23,381 bases of DNA from an uncultured Archangium sp. (GTDB taxonomy: Bacteria > Myxococcota > Myxococcia > Myxococcales > Myxococcaceae): contig CAMLFP010000043.1 of NCBI GenBank assembly GCA_946479335.1, positions 1-23,381 on the forward strand. The letters run 5' to 3'. Under the pieces are notes generated by a model, which was not told where the DNA came from, ran no database searches, and saw only the letters and a program-made list of their open reading frames with translations. Made by a program: the position numbers and the translations under genes. Below are positions 6,980-16,499 of this stretch, piece after piece (position 1 is the first letter of the stretch; every line of letters begins with the position of its first letter).

Positions 6980-8110
6980 ATGCGCAAACTCCAGGGCTCG
7001 CTCGTTCTGCTGGTGCTGACTTCTCTTCTCGGGTGCGGAGGCGGCGGAGGCCCGGCGGCGGGTGGAGGCAGCGGGTCAGCGGGAGGTGGGGCAGCGTCGA
7101 GTGGAGGCGGCGCGGCGGGTGGTGGTGACGGGTCGATGGGCGGCGGCAGCGCGGTCGACGCCGGCGAGACGCCTCCCTCGGTGGTGTTCACGACCTCGCC
7201 GGTGGCGAACCTGCCCGCGGGCTCGAAGTACGCGCTGGTGTCGTACGGCAGCGACCCGCAGCAGGTGATGGACGTGTTCCTCCCCGACGCGAGCGCGCCG
7301 ACGGCGGCCATCGTCTTCTTCCACGGAGGCGGGTTCACCGGCGGCAGCAGAACGTCGGGCTACGGCGGCGTGGTGCCGGCGCTGACGGCGGGGCTGGCGT
7401 TCTTCGCGGTCGACTACCGGCTGCTGCGCACCGACGGCACGGAAGACGAGGGCGTCATCAAGCCGCTCACCGACAACCGCACCGCGGTGCAGTTCATCCG
7501 CCGCTGGGCGTCGCTCTTCCACGTCGATGGCGCGCGGCTCGGCGCGTACGGCGGCTCAGCGGGCGCGGGCACCAGCCTCTGGCTCGCGTACCACCCCGAC
7601 ATGGCGAACCCCGACGCGGGCACGCTGCTGGAGCGGCAGTCGACGCGGCTCCAGGCGGTGGCGGCGAACTCCACGCAGGCGACCTACGACGTGGTGCGGT
7701 GGTCGGCCGACGTCTACGCGAGCGAGTACCCGCAGTACACGAACGAGGTGCTGCTCGAGGTGCAGGACCTCCGCGACGCGATGGTGCGCTTCTACGGGTT
7801 GGACTCGGCGCTGGCGGCCGACGCGGGGGCGATCCTCGAGACGCTCGCGCAGCCGCATTACGTCGCGTACCGCGCCGACGTCGACATGCTTGGCCTGATG
7901 AGCGCCGATGACCCGCCGACGTACCTCGAGAACACCAACCCCGACGTCGACCCGCTGCAGAACTTCCTGCACCACCCGTTGCACGGCATGGCGGTGCTGG
8001 GCTCCGCGCGTGACGCGGGCATCGACCTGACCGCGGAGATCCCCGCGTACAACGTGCACACCGCCGACGCGGGGTCGGCGGTCGACTTCCTCATCGGCCG
8101 GCTTCAGTAA
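6980..8110 (+). CDS. Alpha/beta-hydrolase lipoprotein (esterase/lipase-like)
   Basis: This 376-residue protein has a lipoprotein signal (MRKLQGSLVLLVLTSLLGC, Cys19) and then a Gly/Ser/Ala-rich spacer (20-60), a common tether in myxobacterial lipoproteins. The catalytic domain shows the HGGG oxyanion-hole motif at 115-118 and the nucleophile elbow GGSAG at 191-195 (Ser193). SADDPPTYL around 308-316 carries the likely acidic residue (D310 or D311). HHPLHG around 331-336 carries the likely histidine. This fits the HSL/esterase-like group acting on small esters at the cell surface; the substrate is unknown. An insertion of about 100 residues between nucleophile and acid may form a lid. The gene is transcribed away from the CBS-pair gene across a 155-bp gap and ends directly against the uvrB stop with no spacer. 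Confidence 0.9.
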   Translation: MRKLQGSLVLLVLTSLLGCGGGGGPAAGGGSGSAGGGAASSGGGAAGGGDGSMGGGSAVDAGETPPSVVFTTSPVANLPAGSKYALVSYGSDPQQVMDVFLPDASAPTAAIVFFHGGGFTGGSRTSGYGGVVPALTAGLAFFAVDYRLLRTDGTEDEGVIKPLTDNRTAVQFIRRWASLFHVDGARLGAYGGSAGAGTSLWLAYHPDMANPDAGTLLERQSTRLQAVAANSTQATYDVVRWSADVYASEYPQYTNEVLLEVQDLRDAMVRFYGLDSALAADAGAILETLAQPHYVAYRADVDMLGLMSADDPPTYLENTNPDVDPLQNFLHHPLHGMAVLGSARDAGIDLTAEIPAYNVHTADAGSAVDFLIGRLQ

Positions 8111-10189
8111 TCAGCGCTTGCGGCGGTACTTCCGCGGCTGCGCCTTGCGCTGGGGCTTCTCTTCCTTCGCCTCGGCCAGCAGCGACTTGAGCGCGGGCTT
8201 CACGCCGAGGTCCATATCGCGGAGGAGCACGAGGCGATCGCGTTCGACGGCGGCCTTCTCGAACTCCATCTCGTCGGCGAGGGCCATCATCTGCGCCTCG
8301 CTCTTCTTGATGAGCTCGGCGATCTCCGCCTTGGTGAGCACCACGCCCGCGGAGTCCGCCGCGAGCGGCAGGTCCATCGCGTCGCCGTCGTAGAGGAACT
8401 GCGAGAGGTCGGTGATGGCCTTCTTCACCTGCTGCGGCGTGATGCCGTGCTTGAGGTTGTGCTCGCGCTGGATCTCGCGGCGGCGATCCGTCTCGTCGAG
8501 CGCGCGCTTCATCGAATCGGTCAGGTGGTCGGCGTAGAGGATGACGCGGCCGTTCACGTTGCGCGCCGCGCGCCCGATGGTCTGGATGAGCGAGACGTGT
8601 GAACGGAGGTAGCCCTCCTTGTCGGCGTCGAGGATGGCCACCAGCGACGTCTCGGGGATGTCGAGGCCCTCGCGCAGCAGGTTGATGCCCACCAGCACGT
8701 CGAAGACGCCCTTGCGCAGGTCGCGGATGATGGCCGTGCGCTCGATGGCGTCGATGTCCGCGTGGAGGTAGCGCACGCGCACGCCGACCTCCGCGTAGTA
8801 CTCGGTGAGATCCTCGGCCATGCGCTTGGTCAGCACCGTGACCAGCACGCGCTCGCCCTTCTTCGCGCGCACGCGGATCTCCTCGAGCAGGTCGTCGACC
8901 TGATTGCCCGCCTTGCGGATCTCCACCTCCGGGTCGAGGAGCCCGGTGGGGCGGATCACCTGCTCGACCAGCACGCCGCGCGCCTTGTCGATCTCGTACG
9001 CCGCCGGCGTGGCCGACACGTACACGCACTGCTTCTCGAACTGCTCCCACTCGGTGAACTTGAGCGGCCGGTTGTCGGCCGCGCTCGGGAGCCGGAAGCC
9101 GAAGTCGACCAGCGTCTCCTTGCGCGCGCGATCGCCGCGGTACATCGCGCCGATCTGCGGGATGGTCTGGTGCGACTCGTCGATGAAGACCAGGAAGTTC
9201 TTCGGGAAGTAGTCGAGCAGGCACGGCGGCGGTTCGCCCGACACGCGCCCCGAGAGGTGCCGCGAGTAGTTCTCGATGCCGTTGCAGAACCCGAGCTGCT
9301 CCATCATCTCCAGGTCGAACATCGTGCGCTGCTCGAGCCGCTGCGCTTCGACCAGCTTGTTCTGGCTGCGGAACTCGGCGAGGCGCTCCTGCAGCTCGGC
9401 GCGGATGGTCTGGATCGCCTTGTGCCGCTGGTCGGGCTCGGTGACGTAGTGCGACCCGGGGAAGATGGTCACCTTGGGGATCTCGCCCAGCGTCTTCCCG
9501 CGCAGCGGGTCGAACTCGGAGAGCTTCTCCACCGTGTCGCCGAAGAACTCGATGCGGATCGCGCGCTCCTCTTCGTAGATGGGGAAGACCTCCAGCGTGT
9601 CACCGCGCACGCGGAACGTGCCCTGGTGGAAGTCCATGTCGTTGCGCTCGTACTGGCAGTCGACGAGCTGCCGCATCACCGTGTCGCGGCCGATGGAGTC
9701 GTCCTTGCTCAGCCGCACCGCCATGCCGACGTACGCGCGCGCCGTGCCGAGGCCGTAGATGCACGAGACCGAGGCGATGATCACCACGTCGTCGCGGGTG
9801 TGCAGCGAGTGCGTCGCCGAGTGGCGCATGCGCTCGATCTGCTCGTTCACCGACGAGTCCTTCTCGATGTACGTGTCTGACGACGGCACGTACGCCTCGG
9901 GCTGGTAGTAGTCGTAGTAGCTGACGAAGTACTCGACGGCGTTGTGGGGGAAGAGCTGCTTGAACTCCCCGTAGAGCTGCGCGGCGAGCGTCTTGTTGTG
10001 CGCGATGATCAGCGCCGGCCGCTTCGCGTTGGCGATGACGTTGGCGATGGTGAACGTCTTGCCGGAGCCGGTGACGCCCAACAGCACCTGGTGTTGGTCG
10101 CCGCGCTGCACGCCCTCGGTGAGCTGCTCGATGGCGCGCGGTTGGTCGCCGCGGGGGGCGTATTCGCTGACGAGCTGGAAGTCGGCCAT
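8111..10189 (-). CDS. uvrB: Excinuclease ABC subunit UvrB
   Basis: This 692-residue protein has the length and features of UvrB, the damage-verification helicase of nucleotide excision repair that works with UvrA and UvrC. Visible features are Walker A GVTGSGKT (38-45), the beta-hairpin segment [10 protein letters not shown] (91-100) that inserts between DNA strands, the DESH box (337-340), helicase motifs V and VI ([19 protein letters not shown]), and a C-terminal UVR motif for UvrC contact (about 625-660). The tail is basic, [15 protein letters not shown]. No residue appears to be missing. There is no obvious Shine-Dalgarno before the ATG. It is transcribed in the same direction as the M28 peptidase, 51 bp downstream of it, and ends exactly against the convergent hydrolase gene. 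I see no obvious LexA box upstream. Confidence 0.98.
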   Translation of the reverse strand: MADFQLVSEYAPRGDQPRAIEQLTEGVQRGDQHQVLLGVTGSGKTFTIANVIANAKRPALIIAHNKTLAAQLYGEFKQLFPHNAVEYFVSYYDYYQPEAYVPSSDTYIEKDSSVNEQIERMRHSATHSLHTRDDVVIIASVSCIYGLGTARAYVGMAVRLSKDDSIGRDTVMRQLVDCQYERNDMDFHQGTFRVRGDTLEVFPIYEEERAIRIEFFGDTVEKLSEFDPLRGKTLGEIPKVTIFPGSHYVTEPDQRHKAIQTIRAELQERLAEFRSQNKLVEAQRLEQRTMFDLEMMEQLGFCNGIENYSRHLSGRVSGEPPPCLLDYFPKNFLVFIDESHQTIPQIGAMYRGDRARKETLVDFGFRLPSAADNRPLKFTEWEQFEKQCVYVSATPAAYEIDKARGVLVEQVIRPTGLLDPEVEIRKAGNQVDDLLEEIRVRAKKGERVLVTVLTKRMAEDLTEYYAEVGVRVRYLHADIDAIERTAIIRDLRKGVFDVLVGINLLREGLDIPETSLVAILDADKEGYLRSHVSLIQTIGRAARNVNGRVILYADHLTDSMKRALDETDRRREIQREHNLKHGITPQQVKKAITDLSQFLYDGDAMDLPLAADSAGVVLTKAEIAELIKKSEAQMMALADEMEFEKAAVERDRLVLLRDMDLGVKPALKSLLAEAKEEKPQRKAQPRKYRRKR

Positions 10190-10240
10190 GGCGCGCTTGT
10201 AGCCCGGCTGGTGTCAGTTTCCGTCAGCAGTCCCGGCAGG

Positions 10241-11806
10241 TCACTTCGCGCCGAAGGAGCGCAGGCGCTCGGCTTCGAACTCGTCGCCCTTCACCCACGC
10301 GGGCAGCGTCGAGGAGTTGCCGATCGCCAGCCCCAGCTCGATGTAGAGCTGCACGTCCTCCACGGCGCCGGAGAGATCCCACTCCTTCGTCACCTCGTCC
10401 GACGGCTGGTGGTAGCGCTTCTCCTCCCACGTCTCGCGCTGCTTCTGACCCCAGCCCTCGGGCTTGCCGATGAAGTCCTGCCCGCTCGAGAAGTACGCCG
10501 AGGGCACGCCGCGCTTGGCGAAGTTGAACTGGTCGCTCCGGTAGAAGAAGCCGCGATCAGACAGCGCGTCGGAGTGCACGGTGCGGCCCTGCTTGCGCGC
10601 CAGCTCGACGATCATCGCGTCGATGTTCGACTTGCCGAGGCCCACCACGCTCACGTCGCTGGTGCGCCCGAGGATGTTGAGGCCGTCGACGTTGATGTCG
10701 ACCGCCATCTTCGCGGGCGGCACCGGCGAGTGCTCGATGAGGAACTGCGAGCCGAGCAGGCCCTGTTCTTCGGCGGCGACGGCGGCGAACAGCACGCTGC
10801 GCTTCGGCGGCTGGCTGCTGATGACGCGCGCCGCGGTGAGGAGCGCCGCCACCCCCGCCGCGTTGTCGACCGCGCCGTTGTAGATGGTGTCGCCGGTGTC
10901 GTCAGGGTCGCCGATGCCGAGGTGATCGTGGTGCGCGGTGTAGACCACGAACTCGCTCTTGAGCGCCGGGTCGGTGCCCGGCAGCACGCCCAACACGTTG
11001 GCGGTGGTCTTGCGTGCCACCTTGCTCTCGAAGCGCGTGGAGATGGTCACCCCCAGCGGCACCGGCTTGAAGCCGCGCGTCTGCGCCTTGCTGCGGAGCG
11101 CGTCGAGGTTCTTGCCGGTGAGCGCGAACAACTTCCGCGCCGCGTTCTCGCTCAGCCAGCCCTTGAGCTGCAGCTGGTGGCCGGGACCGTACGGGAGGTC
11201 GAATTGTTCTCCGCTCCACGAGGTCTGCACCACCTGCCACGGGTAGCCGGCCGACGGCGTGGTGTGGATGATGAAGACGCCGGCCGCGCCGAGCTCGCGC
11301 GCCTTCTCGTACTTGTAGTCCCACCGGCCGTACCAGAGGCGCGCCTTGCCGCCGAAGAGCTTCGGGTCGTCTTCGGGGTCGTTGTTCATCACCACCAGCA
11401 CCTTCCCCTTCACGTCGACGCCCTTGAAGTCGTCCCACTTGAACTCCGGCGCGGTGATGCCGTAGCCGACGAAGAGCAGCTCGGCGTCGCGCAGCTCGCT
11501 GACGAGCTCCTGGTGCCCGGAGATGGCGATGACGTCGTCGCGGTAGGGCAGCGTCATCGACGTCTTCGGCGTCTTGAAGGTGACCGAGTCGGGGTGGCCA
11601 TCGACGCCCACGATGTCGAACGGCTGGATGGTGGTGGTGAGGCCCAGCGCGCGGAACTGCGTGGCGATGTACTGCTGCGCGAGCTGGTCACCTCTCGTCG
11701 CGGGGCCGCGGCCCTCGAGGAGATCCGACGCGAGGAACTCGGTGTGCGCGCGCAGCTCGTTGGCGGTGACGGGCGCGGCGGCCAGCAGAATCGGGAGCAA
11801 AAGCAT
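10241..11806 (-). CDS. Secreted M28-family zinc aminopeptidase with PA-domain insert
   Basis: This 521-residue protein starts with a short hydrophobic signal ([15 protein letters not shown]). The M28 metal site is complete: H292 and D294 in AHHDHLG, D314 in GAVDNAAG, E346/E347 in AAEEQG, D374 in NVDGLN, and H466 in RYHQPSDE. Between the N-terminal part and the catalytic core, residues about 105-260 form a protease-associated (PA) insert with [12 protein letters not shown] and [18 protein letters not shown]. Members release N-terminal amino acids from peptides outside the cytoplasm using two zinc ions. This fits nutrient scavenging in a predatory or saprophytic bacterium, which is inference. 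GGAGGG lies very close to the ATG. It is divergent from the lipoprotein gene at 11919 and upstream of uvrB. Confidence 0.95.
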   Translation of the reverse strand: MLLLPILLAAAPVTANELRAHTEFLASDLLEGRGPATRGDQLAQQYIATQFRALGLTTTIQPFDIVGVDGHPDSVTFKTPKTSMTLPYRDDVIAISGHQELVSELRDAELLFVGYGITAPEFKWDDFKGVDVKGKVLVVMNNDPEDDPKLFGGKARLWYGRWDYKYEKARELGAAGVFIIHTTPSAGYPWQVVQTSWSGEQFDLPYGPGHQLQLKGWLSENAARKLFALTGKNLDALRSKAQTRGFKPVPLGVTISTRFESKVARKTTANVLGVLPGTDPALKSEFVVYTAHHDHLGIGDPDDTGDTIYNGAVDNAAGVAALLTAARVISSQPPKRSVLFAAVAAEEQGLLGSQFLIEHSPVPPAKMAVDINVDGLNILGRTSDVSVVGLGKSNIDAMIVELARKQGRTVHSDALSDRGFFYRSDQFNFAKRGVPSAYFSSGQDFIGKPEGWGQKQRETWEEKRYHQPSDEVTKEWDLSGAVEDVQLYIELGLAIGNSSTLPAWVKGDEFEAERLRSFGAK

Positions 11807-11826
11807 CCCCTCCGCCTAGCAGCTTT

Positions 11827-11878
11827 CGTGCGTCGTCGAAAAAGGGCGGTGAGGTTCGGTTTCGACCACGTGCGTCGT
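11827..11878. promoter_or_regulatory. Nested direct and inverted repeats between divergent peptidase and lipoprotein genes
   Basis: The 112-bp gap between the M28 peptidase and the lipoprotein contains a perfect 10-bp direct repeat CGTGCGTCGT (11827-11836 and 11869-11878, 42 bp apart). Inside it sits a 7-bp inverted repeat GTCGAAA/TTTCGAC (11835-11841 and 11860-11866). The spacing is close to four helical turns. This could be an operator for both divergent genes. The evidence is only the symmetry and position. Confidence 0.3.
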
Positions 11879-11918
11879 GCGCTGCCTTGTCTTCGGCAGC
11901 CGGGGGCACTGGGCGGGC

Positions 11919-13289
11919 ATGAGAACGATCCTCCTGTCGATGGTGGTCCTCGCGAGCGCCTGTGCGCCGCCGGAGTGTGACCTGGCAGACCCGAAGGCGT
12001 GCACCAACACCCAGGTGTGCGAGCGCGTGCAGGGCGGCAAGCCCCAGTGCTTCGCGCCGGTGCTGGTCGAAGGGCACGTCTTCGATCTCGCCACCAACGG
12101 CGGCATCGCGGGGGCGCAGGTGCTCGCCACCGATGAGAACGGCGCGCCTGTCGGTGTTCCCGTGACGTCGGGCGACGACGGCAGCTATTCGATGCGCATC
12201 CCCACCACGCGGAGCAGCACCAAGGGCGAGCTCGTCGACCAGAAGCTGCTGCTGCGCAGCCAGGCGAGAGACTTCGTGCCGTTCCCCTCCGGCGCGCGCG
12301 TCTCGCTGCCGGTGTCGATCGCGCAGGCCACGCGCAAAGACGACGTGGCGCCGTGGGTGTTGTCGACGTCGCTGACGGAGATCGGCCTCTCGATGGTCGA
12401 GGCCAGCGAGCAGGGCCTGCCGACGGTGAGCGGCACGGTCGAAGACGTGAGCGGCAGCGCGGTGCTGGTGGTGTTGGAGCAGGGCGCCGCGCGCGGCCGT
12501 TCGACGCTCGCCGCACCCGACGGCACGTTCTCGTTCTTCAACGTGCCGGCCGGTGACGCGTCCATCTCCGCGTACCGCCGCAACCAGAACTACTCGCCGG
12601 CCAACGTCACCGTCTCGAGCGCCGACATCACGGGGGTGAAGGTGACGAAGTCGCCGGTGGCGCCCGCGAGCCTCTCGGGCAGCGTGCAGCTCGTGGCCGG
12701 CGCGAACGGCGACGGCACCAGCGTGGTGCTGGCGGTGGAGAGCACCTTCATCGAGGCGCTCGGCCGCGGCGAGGTGCCTCCGGGCATGCGCGCTCCGCAG
12801 ACCGGCGCGCCCACCATCACCGGCGCGTGGAGCATCACCGGCATCCCCGACGGCAAGTACGTGGTGCTCGCGGCGTTCGAGAACGACGGCAACGTGCGCG
12901 ACCCCGACATGGGCATCGCGGGCACCGCCATCGTGCACATCACGGTCTCCGGCGGCACGTTGACGGGCGCGAGCGACCCGCAGTTCAAGGTGACGGGCGC
13001 GGTGGAGATCGTCTCGCCTGGCGCGACCGGCATCGACGAGGTGACCGCGACGCCGACCTTCACGTGGAAGAAGTACTCGAACGCCGACGCGTACACGCTC
13101 AACGTGTTCGACGCCCTCGGCAACTTGATCTGGACGACTGACATCAACGACGGCCAGGTCGTGACCGCCACGTACGCCGGCCCCGCGTTGACCGCAGGGC
13201 AGACGTACCAGTGGCGCCTGATCGCGAACCGCAACGGCGGCCCGACCAGCCTCACGGAGGAGCTCCGCGGGCTGTTCATCGTGAAGTAG
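11919..13289 (+). CDS. Multi-domain lipoprotein with carboxypeptidase-regulatory-like and fibronectin-III-like domains
   Basis: This protein has 456 residues from the ATG at 11919. An in-frame ATG at 11877 lies upstream of the signal peptide and is unlikely. The N-terminus is a lipoprotein signal ([15 protein letters not shown], Cys15). A short Cys-rich stretch ([20 protein letters not shown]) resembles an EGF-like or myxobacterial cysteine module. Residues about 48-100 form a carboxypeptidase-regulatory-like beta-sandwich ([27 protein letters not shown]). Similar segments recur around 180-225 and 240-320. The C-terminus (about 370-450) has a Fn3-like pattern ([20 protein letters not shown], then [15 protein letters not shown]). 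Likely a surface-exposed structural or binding protein with no visible catalytic site. It is convergent with cysS, with a palindromic repeat in the 52-bp gap. Confidence 0.88.
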   Translation: MRTILLSMVVLASACAPPECDLADPKACTNTQVCERVQGGKPQCFAPVLVEGHVFDLATNGGIAGAQVLATDENGAPVGVPVTSGDDGSYSMRIPTTRSSTKGELVDQKLLLRSQARDFVPFPSGARVSLPVSIAQATRKDDVAPWVLSTSLTEIGLSMVEASEQGLPTVSGTVEDVSGSAVLVVLEQGAARGRSTLAAPDGTFSFFNVPAGDASISAYRRNQNYSPANVTVSSADITGVKVTKSPVAPASLSGSVQLVAGANGDGTSVVLAVESTFIEALGRGEVPPGMRAPQTGAPTITGAWSITGIPDGKYVVLAAFENDGNVRDPDMGIAGTAIVHITVSGGTLTGASDPQFKVTGAVEIVSPGATGIDEVTATPTFTWKKYSNADAYTLNVFDALGNLIWTTDINDGQVVTATYAGPALTAGQTYQWRLIANRNGGPTSLTEELRGLFIVK

Positions 13290-13301
13290 GCGTTCAAAGT
13301 C

Positions 13302-13338
13302 GCCCCTCACCCCGGCCCTCTCCCCGCGGGAGAGGGAG
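13302..13338 (-). repeat. Palindromic repeat element, copy 1 (between convergent genes)
   Basis: This is the reverse-orientation copy of the element seen at 16456 and 16839. Its stem is CCCTCTCCC (13316-13324) and GGGAGAGGG (13328-13336) with a 3-nt loop, and the conserved tail CCGGGGTGAGGG reads on the minus strand (13303-13315). It occupies nearly all of the gap between the lipoprotein stop and the cysS stop, so it could serve as a bidirectional transcription end, although no T-run follows. Confidence 0.8.
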
Positions 13339-13341
13339 TCT

Positions 13342-14811
13342 TCAGCTCGCGACCTTCCACGTGGTGCCGGCGGGCGAGTCCATGATCTCCACGCCGGTGT
13401 CCTTCAGCTCGGCGCGGATGCGGTCCGACTCCGGGAAGTTCTTCGCGGCGCGCGCGTCGTTGCGCGCCTTGATGAGGCCCTCGATCTTCGCTGCGTCGAG
13501 GCCCTTCGCCTTCACCTGACGCTCGCGGCGGCCCAGCAGCCACTCCGACGGCGACGACTCGAACAAGCCGAGCGCGGAGGCGATCTTCGTGACCACGCCG
13601 CGCAGCTCCACGAGCGTGCGGCCGACGAGCGCCTTGTCTTTCACCGGCGGCTTGTCGGTCAGCAGGTTCAGCTCGGCGAACAGCCCCGACAGCGCGCCCA
13701 GCGCTCCGGGGAAGTTGAAGTCGTCGCTCATCGCCTCATCGAACTCGCGCAGGAAGCGCGCCGGGTCGCCGTGCAGCGGGCCGGTGCCGAAGTCCTTCCC
13801 CGCGATGCGCTCGTCGACCTTCTTGAGCGTCTCGTAGAAGTACTCCACGCGCGCCTCGGCGTCGGCCAGCGCCTTCTCGCCGAACGCGAGCTGCTGCCGG
13901 TAGTGCGTGGAGAGGAAGAAGTAGCGCAGCCCCTCCGCGTCGACGCGCTCCAATGCGTCGCGCAGGCGCACCACGTTGCCCAGCGACTTCGACATCTTCG
14001 CGCCCTCGAGATCGAGGAAGCCGCCGTGCATCCAGCAGTTGCACATCGGCTTGCCGCTCGCCGCCTCCGACTGGGCGATCTCGTTCTCGTGGTGGGGGAA
14101 GATCAGGTCCAACCCGCCGCCGTGGAGGTCGAACGACTCGCCCAGGTACTTCGCCGACATCGCGGAGCACTCGATGTGCCAGCCCGGGCGGCCCGCGCCC
14201 CAGGGAGACGGCCACGACGGCTCGCCGGGCTTCGCGGCCTTCCACAGCGCGAAGTCAGCCGGGTCGCGCTTCTGCTCTTCGTTGATGATCTCGCGCTCGC
14301 CCGCGCCCGAGAGCAGGTCGTCGAGCTTGCGGTGCGAGAGCTTCAGGTACCCGGGGTACTTGCGCACCTCGAAGTACACGTCGCCCTTCGACTCGTACGC
14401 CACGCCTTTGGAGATCAGCGTCTCGATGAGCGCCACGATCTCGGGGATGGTCTCGCTCACCTTGGGCGTCACGTCGGGCGGGAGCAGCCGCAGCTGCGCC
14501 ACGTCCTTCTCGAACTCCCGCACGAAGCGGTCGGCCAGCGCGATCGGGTCTTCGCCGGTCTCGCGCGCCGCCTTGATGATCTTGTCGTCGACGTCGGTGT
14601 AGTTGCGCACGTACGTCACCGCGAAGCCCCGGTAGCGCAGGTAGCGCACGATGGTGTCGAACGAGGTGAACGTGCGCGCGTTGCCGATGTGGATGAACGA
14701 GTAGACGGTGGGCCCGCAGACATAAACGCCCAGTTTCCCGGGGGTGATGGGGCGCAGCGGCACCTTGTCCTGCTGCATGGTGTTGAAAACTCGAATTTCG
14801 AGAGCGCTCAT
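13342..14811 (-). CDS. cysS: Cysteine--tRNA ligase
   Basis: This protein has 489 residues from the ATG at 14809-14811, which has AGAGG about six bases upstream. A longer in-frame start at 14868 would add residues that the family lacks. This class I synthetase joins cysteine to tRNA(Cys). Visible landmarks are the zinc ligands C32 (YVCGPTVY), C215 (WHIECSAMS) and H240/E244 (FPHHENE), the HIGN form of the HIGH motif (41-44), and KMSKS (272-276). The C-terminal helical DALR-like domain is complete to WLLGRRERQVKAKGLDAAKI. Length and motif order are standard. It is convergent with the lipoprotein gene and divergent from the FHA gene over a 76-bp gap. Confidence 0.98.
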   Translation of the reverse strand: MSALEIRVFNTMQQDKVPLRPITPGKLGVYVCGPTVYSFIHIGNARTFTSFDTIVRYLRYRGFAVTYVRNYTDVDDKIIKAARETGEDPIALADRFVREFEKDVAQLRLLPPDVTPKVSETIPEIVALIETLISKGVAYESKGDVYFEVRKYPGYLKLSHRKLDDLLSGAGEREIINEEQKRDPADFALWKAAKPGEPSWPSPWGAGRPGWHIECSAMSAKYLGESFDLHGGGLDLIFPHHENEIAQSEAASGKPMCNCWMHGGFLDLEGAKMSKSLGNVVRLRDALERVDAEGLRYFFLSTHYRQQLAFGEKALADAEARVEYFYETLKKVDERIAGKDFGTGPLHGDPARFLREFDEAMSDDFNFPGALGALSGLFAELNLLTDKPPVKDKALVGRTLVELRGVVTKIASALGLFESSPSEWLLGRRERQVKAKGLDAAKIEGLIKARNDARAAKNFPESDRIRAELKDTGVEIMDSPAGTTWKVAS

Positions 14812-14887
14812 TGGGGGCCTCTTTACCGTGACGCAACCATTGGTGTCAGATGTGCGATAGTTCTTCACTTCTCAAAGGAGTTCTCCC

Positions 14888-16444
14888 ATGCCTCCCAACC
14901 CCAAGCGCCGCGCGACGGAACCCGTCACGGACGAAGCGGTGCTCCAGGCCGATGATCCACGCCCGCAGCGGGTGGCCCAGTTGCCGGCGAACAGCACTGG
15001 TGCGAGGAGAACGTTGAAGAAGGTCGAAGAGCACATCCCCACGTCAGTTTTCGACACCGAGGCAGATCAGGAAATGCAGGCTGAGTACGGAGTCACAGGC
15101 GCTGAGTACAAGCCGGCCTTCCTCTACGTGGAGCGCGGCCCCGGCGCGGGTCAGCTCCTGGAGGTGAAGCAGGGCACGGTGATCGTCGGCCGCGCGTCGG
15201 TCAGCGATCTGCGCCTGCAGCACCCGTCGATCTCCCGCCGCCACACGCAGTTCAAGCGCGTCGGCGAGCAGTTCTTCGTGAAGGACCTCGGGAGCCAGAA
15301 CGGCACCTTCGTCAACAAGCAGCGCATCGGCGGCGAGGTCGAAGTGAAGCCCGGCGATTCGATCGCCATGGGCAACGCCGTGCTGCGCCTGCGTGGGCCG
15401 CTCGCGAAGGGGGAGTCTCCGCTCGCCGGCGCCGAGCCGTCGCCCGCCGAGAAGGCCGCGGTCGCCGACAAGAAGGCGCGGGTGGCCACGGCGGTGGTGG
15501 CGCGCCCCTCGGGCCCGAACCTCTCCAAGCCGCCCAGCAGCACCGCCCTCAAGGTCGCGGTGTTCGCCGGCGCGGTCGGCTTCAGCCTCGCGGCGGTGCT
15601 GGCCTTCGCGCTGGTGAAGTCGATGACGCCCTCGAAGAAGGAGGAGCCCTCGCAGGTGACGAAGGCCGCCGTCGCGACGCCCTCGGCCGACGACGAGCGC
15701 GAGCGCCTCATCAACGAAGCCCTCAAGCGCAAGATGGCGGAGCAGGACGTGAAGGCCGAGCCCGCGGTCGTGGCCCAGCCCGACACCGACGTCGTCGTCG
15801 AAGAGGCGGTCACCGTGAAGGAGCAGGCGAAGGCTCCGAGCGTCACCAGGGCTCCGGTGGCGCCCGCGCCGACCCGCGTCGCGACCGCGAAGAAGGCGAC
15901 CAGCTCGAAGGCCGCGGCGAACGATGACGAAGAAGAGTCGTCGAGCAGCGCCGGGAGCGGCAACCGCACCTCGATCCTGGCGCCCTACGAGAAGGGCAAC
16001 GCGGAGGCGTCGCTCGACCTCGCGAAGAAGGCCGGCGACAAGGACCTGTCGGACAAGCTGATGCGCTTCATCGCGGCGTACGACGCGGCGAATGACGCGG
16101 TGGCCGCCAACAACGGCTCTGCCGCCATCACCAACTTCCAGAAGGCGCTGACGTTGGACGAGGGGCTCTCGAGCGGCTGGGGCAAGTACGGCGGCGAGAT
16201 CCGCAAGCAGCTCTCGAACCTCTACACGCTGCTGGGCACGCAGTACGCGAAGGCCGGCGACGCCGCGAAGGCGAAGACCTCGTTCCAGGCGGCGCTCAAG
16301 CACAACCCGCAGAACGCGACCGCCAAGGAGCAGCTCGCGCAGCTCGGTGCTGACGCAGAGCCCACGGTCGCGGCGCCGAAGCCGAAGGCCGCGCCGGTGA
16401 AGAAGTCGACCGGCAACTCCATCGACGACGCGTTCGACGAGTAA
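14888..16444 (+). CDS. FHA-domain membrane protein with C-terminal TPR-like repeats
   Basis: This 518-residue protein starts at an ATG with an AAAGGAG (14874-14880) seven bases upstream. Residues about 77-170 form a forkhead-associated domain with the phosphothreonine-binding positions GR (101-102), S-x-x-H (116-119) and SQNGT (136-140). It should bind a phosphorylated partner, typically a Ser/Thr kinase substrate. A basic Ala-rich linker leads to one membrane helix (about 221-243), then a long charged Ala/Lys/Glu linker. A helical region at about 365-480 has at least one clear TPR-like pair (LGTQYAKAGDAAKAKTSFQA). The tail NSIDDAFDE is acidic. The FHA domain is predicted to be cytoplasmic and the TPR part periplasmic. 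No kinase gene is in the window. A palindromic repeat follows 11 bp after its stop. Confidence 0.93.
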   Translation: MPPNPKRRATEPVTDEAVLQADDPRPQRVAQLPANSTGARRTLKKVEEHIPTSVFDTEADQEMQAEYGVTGAEYKPAFLYVERGPGAGQLLEVKQGTVIVGRASVSDLRLQHPSISRRHTQFKRVGEQFFVKDLGSQNGTFVNKQRIGGEVEVKPGDSIAMGNAVLRLRGPLAKGESPLAGAEPSPAEKAAVADKKARVATAVVARPSGPNLSKPPSSTALKVAVFAGAVGFSLAAVLAFALVKSMTPSKKEEPSQVTKAAVATPSADDERERLINEALKRKMAEQDVKAEPAVVAQPDTDVVVEEAVTVKEQAKAPSVTRAPVAPAPTRVATAKKATSSKAAANDDEEESSSSAGSGNRTSILAPYEKGNAEASLDLAKKAGDKDLSDKLMRFIAAYDAANDAVAANNGSAAITNFQKALTLDEGLSSGWGKYGGEIRKQLSNLYTLLGTQYAKAGDAAKAKTSFQAALKHNPQNATAKEQLAQLGADAEPTVAAPKPKAAPVKKSTGNSIDDAFDE

Positions 16445-16455
16445 CCAACTGCTCG

Positions 16456-16493
16456 CCCCCTCTCCCGCGTGTGGGAGAGGGTTGGGGTGAGGG
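16456..16493 (+). repeat. Palindromic repeat element, copy 2 (abutting the matB start)
   Basis: The stem is CCCTCTCCC (16458-16466) and GGGAGAGGG (16473-16481) with a 6-nt loop, followed by the conserved tail TTGGGGTGAGGG. The GAGGG at the end of the tail lies about six bases before the matB ATG and is the only Shine-Dalgarno-like sequence there. The hairpin could also help end transcription of the FHA gene. Confidence 0.85.
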
Positions 16494-16499
16494 CCTCGC

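Noticed and set aside
9944..11980. A 678-codon plus-strand open frame across uvrB and the peptidase gene
   Set aside because: It is an antisense shadow of the M28 peptidase and the 5' end of uvrB, of biased composition with no recognisable motif.
11688..13310. A 540-codon minus-strand open frame over the lipoprotein gene
   Set aside because: It is low-complexity Arg/His/Ala-rich and opposite to a gene with a clear lipoprotein signal and domain pattern.
14812..14868. A longer start for cysS
   Set aside because: It adds 19 residues that are not in the family and lies beyond the AGAGG-preceded ATG at 14809-14811.
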